A DNA stretch of 5,700 bases. It comes from an uncultured Solobacterium sp. Its GTDB lineage: Bacteria; Bacillota_I; Bacilli_A; Erysipelotrichales; Erysipelotrichaceae. A model generated the notes under the pieces. It saw nothing but the letters and a program-made list of their open reading frames with translations. It had not been told where the DNA came from and made no database searches. The DNA is taken from NCBI GenBank assembly GCA_905235315.1, contig CAJOLG010000119.1, positions 1-5,700 on the forward strand, written 5' to 3'. Numbering within the stretch: position 1 is the stretch's first letter; the number at the start of each line of letters is the position of its first letter. Below are positions 5,600 through 5,700 of the stretch, piece after piece. Made by a program: the position numbers and the translations under genes.

Positions 5600-5668
5600 T
5601 CGGCGAGTTGGCCAAATATTTTTCGGCGAGTTGGCGCGTTTTTGTTCGGCGAATTGGCATCCGGACTT
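5600..5668. repeat. Three direct repeats at exact 23-bp period, possible IS21-type end
   Basis: TCGGCGAGTTGGC occurs at 5600-5612 and 5623-5635, and TCGGCGAATTGGC at 5646-5658. Each is a 13-bp conserved block followed by 10 variable bases. The 23-base period is not a multiple of three, which argues against a coding repeat and for spaced protein-binding sites on one face of the helix. IS21-family elements carry such multiple repeats at their ends for IstA, and the transposase gene would lie beyond 5700. Plasmid-type iterons are the alternative. No gene is seen from 5533 to 5700. Confidence 0.7.
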
Positions 5669-5670
5669 AC

Positions 5671-5690
5671 GATCCGGATCGTTCCGGATC
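5671..5690. repeat. GATCCGGA inverted repeat
   Basis: GATCCGGA (5671-5678) and TCCGGATC (5683-5690) form a perfect 8-bp inverted repeat with a TCGT spacer, and a further TCCGGA lies at 5660-5665. It adjoins the 23-bp repeats and may be part of the same element; it is too close to the window edge to interpret. Confidence 0.45.
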
Positions 5691-5700
5691 CGGTCAGGAC

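Noticed and set aside
5600..5668. CRISPR array
   Set aside because: The conserved block is only 13 bp with 10-bp gaps, far shorter than CRISPR repeats (about 24-40 bp) and spacers (about 30 bp).

Overview
The window looks like a Gram-positive (Firmicutes) chromosome of moderate GC content. The signs are a T-box riboswitch, strong GGAGG-type ribosome binding sites, a lipobox-bearing binding protein and U-tract terminators. An Erysipelotrichia or Clostridia gut/oral lineage is a reasonable guess, but the sequence alone does not settle it.

Layout: (1) 1-1059, plus strand: the 3' part of a DUF1887/Card1-like protein (CARF sensor plus PD-(D/E)XK-type nuclease fold), cut by the window start. (2) 1060-1200: two back-to-back terminators for converging transcription. 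The plus-strand terminator carries a 47-bp element in its loop, with IS3-like ends and an ACT duplication. (3) 1206-1804, minus strand: a two-gene operon of small unrecognised proteins. Both start with a matched 17-residue sequence ending in Gly-Gly that resembles a double-glycine export leader; one also carries a zinc ribbon. (4) 1805-2228: a divergent control region with a strong plus-strand promoter, a palindrome over its -35 box and a complete T-box leader with terminator/antiterminator. (5) 2229-5497, plus strand: a tight four-gene operon of lipoprotein amino-acid binding protein, HisM/GlnP-type permease, GlnQ/HisP-type ATPase and a PLP-dependent fold-type I aminotransferase, closed by a strong terminator. 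(6) 5533-5700: no gene seen. It holds three direct repeats at an exact 23-bp period, most like the repeated binding sites at the end of an IS21-type element that continues past the window.

The best-supported biology is the T-box operon. Low charging of the cognate tRNA should let RNA polymerase read through to make a high-affinity amino-acid importer and a PLP enzyme acting on the same or a related amino acid. Folding the leader by hand points to an arginine codon (CGC followed by A), and the UGGC acceptor-binding bulge fits a G73 tRNA such as Firmicute tRNA-Arg. The aminotransferase resembles the arginine-derivative enzyme VioD (capreomycidine synthase), so all parts are consistent with arginine uptake and use. 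The least explained part is the pair of Gly-Gly leader proteins on the minus strand. No CRISPR array, cas gene, tRNA or rRNA is visible.
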